A stretch of DNA of 64,000 bases from Beroe ovata (lineage: Eukaryota > Ctenophora > Nuda > Beroida > Beroidae), in NCBI GenBank assembly GCA_946803715.1, contig CAMPET010000044.1, positions 304,169 through 368,168 of the forward strand, written 5' to 3'. Below are positions 31,904 to 44,343 of the stretch, piece by piece (position 1 is the first letter of the stretch; each line of letters starts with the position of its first letter). Under the pieces are notes generated by a model. That model was not told where the DNA came from. It made no database searches and saw only the letters and a list, made by a program, of their open reading frames with translations. The translations under genes were made by a program, and so were the position numbers.

Positions 31904-32455
31904 TAAGATAACGCGCAGGTACAACTGTGATAGGTACAAGTGATAAAGAAAGGGTGATCTGGGGCATTGAAAACAAGGACAACAGTTGATAAGAAAAGCA
32001 AGGACTTCATAAAGACATCGAATCAATCAGACCAAATCAATAAAGACCGCGCCCTAATTTGACATAGTGACATACTCCCAATTCCCCAACCATACTTCAT
32101 GACAACATACAACTATGAAATCCAGAGTCAGCTGTTATAGTAAACAACCATAATCAATGAGTTGCCGTGGACAACAACAACAATGACAAACACTCACACA
32201 GGACTAGAGTTACACAACGCACCACAGCAAAATAGTAAACTAGCTAACTAGGAAGATCATATGCCGCACGTGTAATGTGTATACGCACGTGCATGTGTAT
32301 ACGCACGTGTATGTGTATACGCACGTGTATGTACTATGCGTATATATACATTGTACATACAGCACTACGTCTTGTTATGATAGAGTATCACATGGCTGTG
32401 ACGGTAACGTGTTTGATGACGTGGTTGTACTTCGTGTGGGCGTCAAAATCCAATA
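31904..32455. repeat. tandem segmental duplication, copy 1
   Basis: The segment from taagataacgcgcaggtaca to cgtcaaaatccaata is nearly identical to 32504-33052. It contains a minisatellite of tgtgtatacgcacg units (about 32275-32335) with embedded CACGTG. It lacks the long CA tract of copy 2. Confidence 0.9.
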
Positions 32456-32503
32456 GGTATTTTTCCCAAAACCAAATGAGATTTGGTTGTTGTAGTCCGC
32501 AGN

Positions 32504-32788
32504 TAAGATAACGCGCAGGTACAACTGTGATAGGTAGGTACAAGTGATAAAGAAAGGGTGATCTGGGGCATTGAAAACAAGGATAGCAGTTGATAAGAAA
32601 AGCAATGGCATGCCACCAATCTATATGCGCAAAAGACTTCATAAAGACATCGAATCAATCAGACCAAATCTATAAAGACCACGCCCTAATTTGACATACT
32701 TCATGACAACATACATCTATGAAATCCAGAGTCAGCTGTTATAGTAAGCAACCATAATCAATGAGTTGCCGTGGACAACAACAACAAT

Positions 32789-32828
<40 letters not shown>

Positions 32829-33052
32829 CACACAGGACTAGAGTTACACAACGCACCACAGCAAAATAGTAAACTAGCTAACTAGGAAGATCATATGCCG
32901 CACGTGTATGTGTATACGCACGTGTATGTGTATATAGACACTGAACATACAGCACTACGTCTTGTTATGATAGAGTATCACATGGCTGCGACGGTGACGT
33001 GTTTGATGACGTGGTTGTACTAAGTACTTCGTTTGAGCGTCAAAATCCAATA
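32504..33052. repeat. tandem segmental duplication, copy 2
   Basis: This copy lies 600 bp downstream of copy 1, after a 48-bp spacer that ends in an ambiguous base (32503). Differences include an inserted stretch near 32602-32632, a deletion near 32697, an expanded CA microsatellite and fewer CACGTG minisatellite units. Confidence 0.9.
32790..32826. repeat. CA dinucleotide microsatellite
   Basis: There are about 18 perfect CA units, present in copy 2 of the duplication only. Confidence 0.97.
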
Positions 33053-33902
33053 TGAGAACTTGATATTGACCAACTGGCAATCATCTCTGTAGTGGATAAA
33101 TGAACAAAACCAAAACACAATCGAAACAGTGATAGAAATAGAAAAAGCTAAAAAAGAAGAAAGGACTAAGGAGGTGAATAATCCCGAGTAGGCGTGGAAC
33201 TGAAAGGAAAATAAGGAGGACGTATTCAAGGATGATATTCACGTATATTCATAACATCATGAATATTAATAATCTGTGATCTTATTGGTAGTTTAACCAA
33301 TCATGGATCATGATGACTGGTGATTGAATATGAGCATAAATATTCGTGTAGGTATTGATTACGTTATTGTGTAATGATGTAAACATGAAACATAATGGAG
33401 GTATACATAGTTAAACATCTGTATACATTGTACCTACATTACATTTGAAACTATAATTAATCTCGAGAAAAGTGAAACTGAAACTGAATGCATCTCTGTG
33501 CCAGTGTGCCCAACTCCCGATTGGAATTGGGATCACTGACACCACGCCATATTGGCAGAAGGAACAGAATCGATCAGCTAAGTAGTACCTAATAATAAAT
33601 TGATTTCGGGTCGCTCTATTCACATAGTTCCCCTCTGCACAAACTAAAAACTGAAATCACCCGTGAGCTGCTTATGGGGAGCGCCCTCTTGTCTACCAGA
33701 ATAAAGAACTACGCAGCAACAGCAGCAAATCAGTGAACAACACAAGCATCATGACAGGCACGATAACAAAGTCCAGGAGGTGTCAAGCAGTCGTTATGAG
33801 CTTTACACAGTATATAGAATACTCTGGTGCTTGTTCAGAGCATCTGGTTTCACATTTGATGTACCTACCCACTACCTACCTAGTCTACCTACCTAGCCAA
33901 TG
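33053..33902. other. no gene seen
   Basis: This is AT-rich sequence. Frames on both strands are short and without homology. Confidence 0.5.
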
Positions 33903-33972
33903 CAAAATAAATAAAATAAAACAAAAATAAAACAAAAAATAAAATAAAACAATAAATAAATAAAATAAAACA
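33903..33972. repeat. A-rich simple repeat (aataaaa units)
   Basis: Mixed AATAAA/ACAAAA units run for about 70 bp, preceded by a short ctacctac repeat. Confidence 0.9.
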
Positions 33973-34420
33973 ATCCTGTTGTGTTGAAATTGAATCAACG
34001 ATCATCAATCCTACAGAAGAAAAATCGTGAAAAAGTAAGAAGACTAATTAAATGCGATTAAAGGAATAAAGCAGTGTCAGACAGAACTCAGATGCTGACC
34101 ACTGTTTGGACCTGATGTCTGGTGGGCGTGGTGTTGCTGTGTGGTGAGACTCAAGTTAGCTACGGAAATAAAACAAGTAGGGGAAGCTGGATACATCAAT
34201 GGAATACCAGTGAAGTTCTGTGCAACACACACGATACACGATAGCAGATAGGGCTGAGATAGGTGTGTAATTAACGAGTCATTAAATCTTAATTGACTCC
34301 CACACACCTACAAATTAACTGGAAGTAATCACCATATGTAATGGGTGGATTTCTGATTTGTTTGTCATCAACCAATAACCACCATGGTCATGATGAGGAC
34401 TTCAGCAATGCTCCATAACA

Positions 34421-34504
34421 TTAACAACTCCACAGATTAACAACTCCACAGATTAACAACTCCACACATTAACTGCAACTCCACAGATTAACAACCCCAC
34501 AGAT
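34421..34504. repeat. minisatellite with a 17-bp unit
   Basis: Five imperfect copies of ttaacaactccacagat lie in a row. Confidence 0.9.
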
Positions 34505-35667
34505 GCGATTTGAGATTCTCATAACTGAGACGAATGAATACGACGTTCCATCGATTCTTGTTCTTAATACTTTGATACAACGCAACGTCACATTTCTTCT
34601 GGATACAACGGCAATTTCAACTGAAACTTTCAGCTGGTTTTCGGAATGGGACGTTGTACTTGTATCAAGGACAAATAATTGGTTATATTAGAAACAACAA
34701 GCAAGCTTAAGTCTGCTGAGGTCTGGAAAAATCATATTGACACAAGATTTAATTGAATTACGCATCGAAGATGGTGGCTTGAGAAACAATTTAGAAATAG
34801 AAAGTAAAAAGAAGACAAGCAGAAAAGAATTTTATGTCTCAAATGTAGCAGAATGTAACTGAAATGAAAATAAAGAAAAAGTTGATGAAAAAGAAAGTAA
34901 GGATAAAGTGGATATATGCGAATGGTGAAAATTCAAAATAGAACAAAAACAAACAAAAGAAATTAAAATGGTAGGTGATATAAATGGTAAAAACTTAAAT
35001 AAGAAATGGGATGGAAAGTGAAGGGATTCAAGTTCTGAATATCCAAATTGGCCAAACGTAGGAAGAACAAATAACAGAAAGGTTTCAATATTAGAAACAT
35101 TTTTGATTATTTACATTATAGTACATAGCATAACTAGTAGATAAACAGTATCATTGAGTATAGTTGAGTTTAACTCACTCAAAAGTTAAATTATTCGTTA
35201 AACAATATTAATATCTAATGAAACCATATCTGTATAAATCATGAAATGTCATGGAGGTAAATATAAATTAAGCTGAAAATTTCCTTAGAAATCACTGATG
35301 ATACAATGGCAAGGGGCTGGGACTGGGAAATATGTATGTAGATTGAAAATGAGACCTAATTATACTGCAGTGAAAATTCTAACATAACCCAATTTACACA
35401 ATCAAAATATCAATACCATTCTCAACTTCTCTATAACTTCACCCGTCCGTTGGGCGAAATTTGAGAGAGTATGAGACCTCACTTCTGATCAAACAAGTCA
35501 TGCTTCCTGATCCCGATCAGTTACTTATCATTAACAACGAACGGGATAGGTAACTTATCTAAACTAAACTTTACAACTCATATTAAATATAGTTACGATA
35601 AGTAATTACGTCAATACTAAGAGAGATACAGAGATCCACGATATATAGTTGTCGAGAGAGTTATAGG
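34505..35667. other. no gene seen
   Basis: This AT-rich sequence lies downstream of the villin-headpiece gene and may include its 3'UTR. There is no exon with homology. Confidence 0.5.
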
Positions 35668-38600
35668 TTAGAAAAGTCCAACTTGTCTCTTGAGGTCGTT
35701 TTGATGCCACTCCGTCAAGTTACAGAAGTCTTCCCGATCCATCTTGAAGATCCTCCGGAAGTCAGTGTTGGAAACGTAATCCTCGAGGTGGGATTTGTTC
35801 AAACACCCCGGGAGAAGGGCTTTCGGGCACGCCTGCAGGTCTCTCCCTCTGATTATCTGGAAATAAATGAGCAATGATCAAACTTGATCAAAGATGAGCG
35901 TTGAGCAATGTGCAAAGTGGGCATGTTTTCAAAGAGAGAGAGAGAGAGAGAGAGGGAGTTAGATCTCATCTTAGGTAATCCCTTCGTCCTATCCCCCATA
36001 CATTGTAAGGAGAAAGGGACTATCAAGACACAAAGAAACATCTAGCCACGCCTAGCACAACTCAGATTAACGGAATCTTTAGAGGATTGCCCAAATTTAC
36101 ACCGACCCAACCAAGAGACCCAGTCAGGGCAAAGATATGGATATCATGGAGACCAAATTTTCATATGTTAGCTTGCGATAGCCACGAGCCATGCAACACT
36201 TAATAGCCACAACCCAAAATTTGGCGACACATGACGGCAACACAAGAACTATAGGTTTAGCGGTACAATTACCCGCGTCCATCAAATCTAAAATAGGTTC
36301 ATGCGTTTTTTCATGAGACACTGCCGCCAGAAGGGGAGTTCATCAAACTCTCCTCGGGTCATCTTGAAATTCCGCAGGAATTGCGAATTTGTGACGTAAT
36401 CCTCGAGCCGACAGCGGTTAATTTGGGGAGGAAGAAGGAACTTGGGACAACTTTGTAGATCGTATATGCTCAGAACCTATGTGTGTGTGCATTCGTCACG
36501 CTTTCGAAAAGTGCCAAAAAACCACCACCTATCATTCACCTGTCACTAAAAACTAAACGTATGATTCTCGAAGGAATAGGATCGAAGATAGAAAGAAAGG
36601 ATCCATGGCAAAGAGATCGTGGGGGAACTTACAATGCAGTCTGGAGGACAGTCTGCTACTTCTTGTGCCAGTTTTCGGGCGAGCTGGAAGGAGGAAGCAT
36701 CAAACTGCTTCACTGGCGATGGAGCTAGTATTTGGGGTGAGTATGTGTTAGGGGGAATATGAGGAGAGAGAATTCAGGAGGGTATAATCAGATTCAGATT
36801 GATAAAGACTAGCTGATAGTGATAGTACAATATATTATGCCCCAACTTACACCGTGGCTTGTTTGGAGACCCCTTGGAAGGTGACTCAATGTTGTTCTTG
36901 ATCTTCGTGACAATCTCCTTGGGAGGACTGCTCCTCCGCTTAGGATCAATCTCGCCTGTCGCCTTGTACGCGGGACTTCCGGGTAGTCCCTTCGAGATTC
37001 GCATCTGAATTGAGGAGGGAAATGTAGGCAGGAGATTGCAAATGAGAATCCTACAGTTGACAGTATGAAATTAAGACGAATGTTCATTGTTCAAGATTGA
37101 GATTATCGAAAAGCTAAAGAAATTCAAGGATACACCCTTGAATTTGTGGTCATAAACTTTACCCTCTGTGAAGCCCTGTCAGGGCTGGTGAATCGCTGTG
37201 GGCTGGGGGTTCTGTGTGATACAGGAGGTGTAGTCTTGGTGGGTGAACTCTTCTGGATCCTGGGCGGGGAGGTATCCTTGGGTCTGTTACACTCCCACCT
37301 GATGGGCTGGGATACCACTGGGGACATTGGCCGCCTCACCGTCGCAGGGGGATGGAGAGATTCGCCCATGATCTGAGTCTGAGAAGGGGGAGGAATATGA
37401 GAAACTTCAAATGTTATTAAATCTGCGAAAAAAATTGACCTCGTCTATTATAATGATAGTGGCCATTAACTAGTCTCTATATAGGAGCAATATGAATCAT
37501 AATATCAATCACGTGACCAAGATACCTGCATGTAGTTCCCGAACTTGTTCACTTCTCCTGGAGTATGGAAAGCCATGGTCTCCAGCTGTTCATCCTCTTC
37601 CTTGTCTCTTTACAGGGGAAAAATCAGTAATCGGGGGATAAATCAGTAATCGGGGGATAAATCAGTAACCGGGACAGATAAAGCAGATATCATGCATACC
37701 GGACATAGCAGAGCACGTATATCACAATCACATGGGATATTCTCATACTAGCACTTACTCTGGCTTAGCTTCTACAGCTTCTTCTAATTGAGGTGGAGCA
37801 GGCATTCTGCAAATAGCGCATAGCTCGTGAACAGATCACGTCATTATATCGGGACCAGAAGAACATATAAAAGTCCAAATACACATATATGATTTGAGAT
37901 TATAGCCAGAACTACTTTTGAGATAAAAATAGCCAACAACTATTTTATAGTTCAGCTTAACAAAAAGAGAAAAGAGAGATATAATAAGAAACACTGACGG
38001 TTCAATGCAGGCTTCATCCTCCTCAGCGGGGGGCGGGAGATCACAGAGAGGTGCACTCAGCTCACCCGATATGCTGTCAACATCGCCACTGTGAGGTGTG
38101 GCGCGCACAGTTAGCAGAGTGGACACAGAGAGTGGCATTAGTGAGGCGAGGGGTGAGAGGTCATGGGGTCAATTGCAGACATGATTAAAAGTGCTTTAAA
38201 GTGTAGCAGAATATCGACATATAGACAGAATTTGATGAAGTGATTAGCAAGAAATTACAGATATAATCATGAGATAATTAAAAAAGAAGTTGAAAGAGAG
38301 ATTTACCCGGCTGATTCGTCTTTAGCTGAAAAGGGAATATATTAGTGCAAAGAAAAGAAATTACTCCTAGTTTTACCATATCATTGACGTTTCACATTCT
38401 GACTATAGGACAGTGCATATTTAGCATGATGGGGACACAACATGCAAACACCGCGTATCCCATAGCTCGGGATACGCAGCATAACATAAAGACATGGTTA
38501 TCAAAACACCAGAACAATTTCACTGCGTTCATATTGTTCATCCTGCGTTCATTCTCCTTCAGAGTTTTCCACTAACTCCTTAACTCACATATTCCCTGGA

Positions 38601-39832
38601 TCACTAATAGGTCGATGCTTCTTTTTCATTCAAAATGATAGCGATCACAATATAGCCAAATGGGGAATGGATTATGCTGGGGAGGTCTATGTTGTGAAAT
38701 CCCAGCATCCAACACAATATGAACCGGGCTTTGTAATTTTCATTCAAAACAGATGGTTTCTGCCGATTCTCACAATTCAGCTGGCACACACACACAAGTA
38801 TATCATCTCACGGACCCGAACTGTAATTAAAACGGCCAAGGCGGCCCTGAGCTTTGCGTTTCCAGCTAGAAATGCTGGGAATGAACTTAGAAATTCGGGA
38901 GGAATCAAATCTGGGCGGTGATTCTGGGCGTGGGGGCGACAATCCGTCCACTTGTTTAGAGGGACCAGGCCCATCACACCCACACAGGGCTCCTACATGG
39001 GATATGGAGGGGACAGGAGTGGACAGAGAAGGGGGACAGAGAAGGGAGACAAATGGACAGAAATTATCGGACTATTATTATGACAATATTCAACGTGCTG
39101 TTCCAACTTTAATTAGACAAAGCAGCTTAGCAGGAGTGAACTTACCTTCCTCAGCACATTCTTCCTTACATTCCTCTTCCTCACCCTCCTCTTCCTCACC
39201 CTCTTCCTCACATTCCTCAGTCTGTACTGAGGACTCGGCCAGTTGGGGAACCAGGAACTTGAGTGTCCCGTGATCGTTACTCAGTCGGATCAGTGTAGAG
39301 CCGTATGCTCCCTGCATATGGGAGAGAGGGGGAGGTCAATATCATGAGTGTCAAAATTGAGAGGAGAGGTACGTAAGTGAGGGTGTGAGTTTTGAGAGGA
39401 AACGCCATTGTGGTTGCAAGAAAATGTTCCTAAGGGGTTGAACAAATAACACCTGGAAATTCTTATACATGACTTTCAACCCTACATCGACAACCGGACG
39501 CACATTCATGAGACAAGATCATAGACTCGATGAAAAGCAAGTTCGAACAAATTTCGTGACCAATAATGCCAGAACACCTTCCGGCTTCTCTAAACAAGGC
39601 CGATGGAGAGATCAGCACCCGCCAGACTCACATGAAGAGACAAGGCAAATAGTCCGGTAAGCAGGGAGGTGGACTCAGGATTATCACAAGGTTTCCTCGG
39701 ACTCTCAACCTCTTCATCAGGACACTCCTCAGGGCAGACCTTGCCTTCACACTCCTCAGGGACTAGGTCCTCACATCCATTGTGTGTATCAAAGTCGGTA
39801 ACTTCGATGGGAGGGATGGCTTCAGTAGACAT
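35668..39832 (-). CDS. acidic villin-headpiece protein with two alternative terminal headpiece exons
   Basis: The traced exons are 39832-39632, 39311-39146, 38325-38307 (19 nt), 38088-37999, 37806-37759, 37607-37526, 37378-37163, 37004-36851 and 36724-36633. They are followed by either 36476-36288 or 35856-35668. Phases agree throughout, giving 418 residues with either end. The N-terminal half is very acidic, with cysteines (EECEEEGEEEEG). The middle is basic and rich in SP/TP (SPPRIQKSSPTK). Both last exons encode a 62-residue villin headpiece: RLEDYVTNSQFLRNFKMTRG ending NLF, and HLEDYVSNTDFRRIFKMDRE ending GLF. The headpiece binds F-actin. The overall plan recalls dematin or abLIM tails, but I recognise no LIM or gelsolin repeats. 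The second headpiece is more canonical (W..H...LK..VGLF). The true start and relation to the units upstream (40.6-51 kb) are unproven. Confidence 0.8.
35932..35955. repeat. AG dinucleotide microsatellite
   Basis: About 11 AG units lie between the two alternative headpiece exons, upstream of the branch region of the second. Confidence 0.95.
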
Positions 39833-40618
39833 GACGAACACGATTGAACACGGGAGAAAAAGTGGTGGTTGCAATGCGAGTGTGTGTTACTATGGGCACG
39901 CCACCTCACGCCACCTGGCCAGTGATGTCACAGCCACCTGGGAACAAACCTGCAACAAACAGCATCTGCGTGGCGGACAATTGCCGGCTTTTCCTCTGCG
40001 ACCTTATTGATCCCCGGTTAACCCAGGTCAGTCGCAGATACGGAAAACGACGGATTTCACACGAGCCTAACTCCGGTATATTTCACGATAACGATAACAA
40101 CTTCCGTTCCCAGAGATACAGCAATATGAGACGTTCTGTAATTGAGTTTGAAGATCATCGGTCAGGCCTCGCGTGGAATAATTCTGTTGCGAACGTGTAA
40201 TCCTATTAAAGAGCTGCATGAGTATGAATAAGCGAGCTGGAATCTTTGAATCACCGTAACCATGGATACTAGCTACCGATAACTCAATAATCGAAACCTA
40301 AGAATATGATTTGAATGCTCCCATTTGAGTAACATAGTGAGTTTGATTGAACATAATTTGAAATATCTTGCTTCATTATATGTGTGTGGCTGAGGTTTTG
40401 GTTCGGTGCCAGGGGAAGTGGTGATTAGAAGTTTGTGGGTGGGCTAGACACAATCACGGATACAGTTATGAAAGTATTAAATTCATATGATTGACAACCG
40501 AATAGTGTTCAATCAATTCTTGACTACAACACTCAAGAATCGGTTGATTGAATGAATATGACAAACTATCACGGCTGTCATGGAAGTAACCTCCACATAT
40601 TATAGCCGGGGTCTGCGC
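39833..40618. other. no exon identified
   Basis: This lies between the first exon of the headpiece gene and the minus-strand membrane-protein exon. Frames at 39844-40200 have no homology. It may be a promoter region or an intron if the two units are one gene. Confidence 0.45.
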
Positions 40619-42373
40619 TCACCGCCCCAGGCTTACCCTTGTTTCCCAATCCCCAGAGTGAGGTTGGTGGTGGTAACGGTCGCCCCCTCCTCGGTACGCC
40701 TCATCACTAAACGCACCGGGAGTCGAGTAGTCCGGGGCATCGTGGATCCCATGCTTCCTCATGTACCGACTGATCATCACTTTGGCGAGAGCCGACCGAG
40801 TCATGGCGGAGGCCGCAGAGCAGTTGCAGGCACAGGAGAGAGGGGTGGTGGCGGTGATGAGGTGGTGCTTGATGAGGAGAACGAGAAACCCGGCAACGAA
40901 TAGAAATGCGACAAGGAACTGTTCTGTACACAGGTTGTGGCGATATCAGCTCTCACGGATCAAACTAGATATATAGCAGAGTGGTTGTACAGCTGTTGGA
41001 ATAGAAGTAAACCCCTCTTAATAATGGAAAAAAGAGAGTAGGAGATCTATAATATGAGATAAGGAAGTTATGTACACGCAGCTGCAGAGGGAAGGAGTGT
41101 ATAATGGGAAAATACTAAATTCTCTAGACTACAGCTATTATTGGCAGTCTTTAGCCCTGACAGACGCTATACAATTAGCAGACCTGGGAGCAAATCAGCG
41201 TGCCGCAGCCCAGTAGGTCGAGGACCAATTACAGGGCAAGTTCAAGTCACAAAGTTTAGTAATTTACAGACTCCGCGCGCGTACACCGCCCGGTCCTTAA
41301 TGAGGATTGGATGGGAGGGCCGCTTACAGAGCCTAATCGAGAATTGAGCTGGGATGAGAGGGTGTTGGCTGGTAGCCAGAAGTCCAGTTTCCATGGCAAC
41401 CTAGATACAGACGATGGAACTTTACACACACATACACTCGTACACAGCAGTCTAGATCCTTATTCCATCCAGGGCCTTACTTAGATAAAGGCACCAGACG
41501 TAAAATACTAAAATAGGACAAACATACATTCCTGCCTTTCTGTTATGATTACCTGGACTCGAACACAACTTGTACAATTTTAGGTTTTATTAATAGGTCG
41601 TCGAGATGGTCATCCTCATTACCCAATTATACATTCCAATGCTGACTGCTGAGTAAAGATCATGAATGTGCGTTTTTCGGAGGGATAGAGGGAGAGAGGG
41701 GTCAATGATCTCGTAGAAGAGGCATGATGTTGCCTGAAAGTCGCGAGCATTTAAATGAAATGAACGCTTCCTACCAGCAATTATCCGGCCATTATCTAAT
41801 TATGCAATTATGTTTTCGTGTAAGAACAAACTCTCATATAGGAATGTGGTCCAGGTACCGAGGTTCATCGAAATGCAGACTTTAGCATTGAAAATACTAT
41901 AGTGAGGGAGTCGCGTGCGAATGCAGGGCCTCTACTGTAGATTTCTGAATACGAGGATAATCATCTTTGGCGAAAACCTCAGGAGGCTTGATCGAATACG
42001 AATAGTCAATTATTGGAAAAGCCACAAATCTCAAAGCTCAAGCTTTGAAGACTCTGCGGCCATGAAATTAAAGAACGAAGACTATGGCCGATCTGTTTCA
42101 CATGATGGTAGACCACTGAAAACTCTGATAAGACCATTGAGATACGAAATTTTGTGGAAATTTATGACCTGTCACCTGCCCCAACTGGAAGACAGTTTTA
42201 AGAAACGATGAGACAAATTATAGTATCCACTGAGACTAAACACTACATACCTCTTCAAGTTCGGGATCATATTCGTCCATGATCGCTGATCTTTGGTCAC
42301 CAGCTAACTCCTCATTGGGAACATACATCATTTTACGGAAAAAGTCATCCGCATAGTCAAATGGGTGTTCCAT
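40619..42373 (-). CDS. predicted small single-pass membrane protein, two exons
   Basis: Exon 42373-42251 begins with an ATG and encodes 41 polar residues (MEHPFDYADDFF to DPELEE), ending at a GTATGT donor. Exon 40918-40619 starts after cag in phase 0 and opens with one clear transmembrane helix (FLVAFLFVAGFLVLLIKHH). A cysteine pair (SCACNCS), a basic segment (VMISRYMRKHG) and a polar tail ending at TGA follow, 140 residues in all. I recognise no family. The second exon also has a good donor (GTAAGC at 40636) in phase 0, so it may instead continue into the headpiece gene downstream. The tail sequence is helical and positively charged just inside the membrane. Confidence 0.5.
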
Positions 42374-44343
42374 GTTTGAAGGAGCGTTTCGAGCAGGACA
42401 CAAGCAACAAAAAATACGGCGAAAAAGACGATAATAAAACAAAAGAAAGGGTTTTGAGGTTGGTATATCAGGTTGATATAATTAGAGATGACTCATGAAA
42501 AGGCAATAAAACGTGAAATATATAATCATCTCACAATATGGAGATTTTGGGGGAGTAATTAACTCATTAGATACTCAGATACACTTCCTAATTATAATTG
42601 AGATGTAGCTGCAACTACAGGGGGTTTATAAGACACTAAGACAGTCTGCAAAATAGTCTACGTCCGGTCGCGTAGCTGGTACTTACTCGATCATACAAGA
42701 CCCCATGCCAGCGGACTGCGATTAACAAAACCTAAACGACTGTATAATAGCTGACTTAAAGAACTACTTTATTTACCTGTGATAGACTAGCGTGCCGTAC
42801 ACAATGATGATAAGACGTCACCTAGGTAGCAGGATGTTTATTTAAATCTTGGTGTCACGTGATCAGAATAAACATCAGAATTTGCTGGGAATGTTTGTTA
42901 CTCCTTCATTAAGATGATTATACTTAAGCTTTGTGCAAGATATGACCTTTAATAAGAGTCAGGCAGCTCTACTCTTACATGGAAAGATTACGCCAGGTCC
43001 TTAACTCATCTGTGTTACGATTGAGCATTTTATTTATGACTTTTAGAGGATTATATGCTTGGTTCTGGAATAGTTTCTGGATTTAAGTTTGCAACAACAA
43101 GAGCCTAATTCTGAGAAAATTGGTTGACCTTTAATAATAAATCACTTGATGCGAATTCACGGAAATAAAAATTTCATTTTATTTGATTCGAACGCTTTTA
43201 TATCAAACAAAATCTCAGTGCTGACACTACGTGCCCTTGTGCCAACTGCGGTTTCAAAATTGAAACTGTCAATGCTTGAGTCACTCATAAATTGATCTGG
43301 TGGGTGACTGAAAGATGAAGTTTTGAAGCTCCGATCTGAGCTGTCTTTGAAGAATGATCAAACTCAATATTTATAGGCATTATTATTTATCGGTACCTAT
43401 AAGTATTTTCAATCAATATTGTGGTCACGTGATCATTGATCAAAACTCAATTGAACAGACGCATGATTGCTGGCACCCCATGCGAAGAATTTAGGTAGTT
43501 CAATTTCAAAACTATAAATGAAATTTCGTAATCGCGATCTGGTTATTAAATCTAAATGAACGAATTTAAGTTTGGTAAATTTGAAGATTAATTCAATCCC
43601 GATCATAATTTAAGGGCGGAATAATAAGAAGCAGCCCATGAGAAAATCCTGGTGCACGTCTTCTTTGCTCGGGTTACGTTGGTACAAACAAACCTCTAAA
43701 CCACATATGATACTCCTATCCAGAAAAGAGAAGCTGGAGCGAAATCGTCGAATGAAAAACCAGAAAAAAGGTCGAAATATGAAGGAGGAAGTACAGAAAC
43801 ATATGCTTAAGCGGGAGGAAAGTTGCCCATAATATAAATATGAAGACCAAGCCGAGCTCTCTATATACTTTATATGCAAACAACATCACGTATTAGGATA
43901 GGTATTCCCGTCTGTATATAAACAGTATATTATTACTGTAGGCAATTATAGGACGTTATCGATACCATATATCTGTTATGATAGTAGACCAGGATGAAGA
44001 CCGGGATGGTAGACCGGGATGAAGTGGTTCAGGAGCTGGAGACAAGAGAGGCGAGTCAGGACATCAGGTTAAGATAAAGAGACCCGTGGATCTAGTGGTT
44101 ATTCTAGATAACTGGATCTATATAGATCAGCTCTATATATAGATCTGGCTCTAGTCTATGTAGAAGTAAAGTCTGCCGCCATGGGTATCGGTATCATCTA
44201 TACCCATCCATAACAGCTCTTACTGTTACCATTTCCTTCACCTATCCTCCACCACCAACTCTTGCTAGATAGTATCTACCTACTCTATCGCATGAACCTT
44301 CTCCCCCACGATAATCAACCTCACATATCCATCAATGCCATCA
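42374..44343. other. no gene seen
   Basis: This AT-rich interval has no exon by homology. The plus-strand frame at 43638-43832 is lysine-rich and without support. Two CACGTG sites occur near 42857 and 43426. Confidence 0.5.

Noticed and set aside
34077-34170. Possible minus-strand terminal exon after a tttccgtag acceptor (QQHHAHQTSGPNSGQ)
   Set aside because: The acceptor and stop are plausible but no donor exon with matching phase or homology was found.
43638-43832. Lysine-rich 64-codon plus-strand frame
   Set aside because: Low complexity, AT-rich surroundings, no homology or regulatory context.
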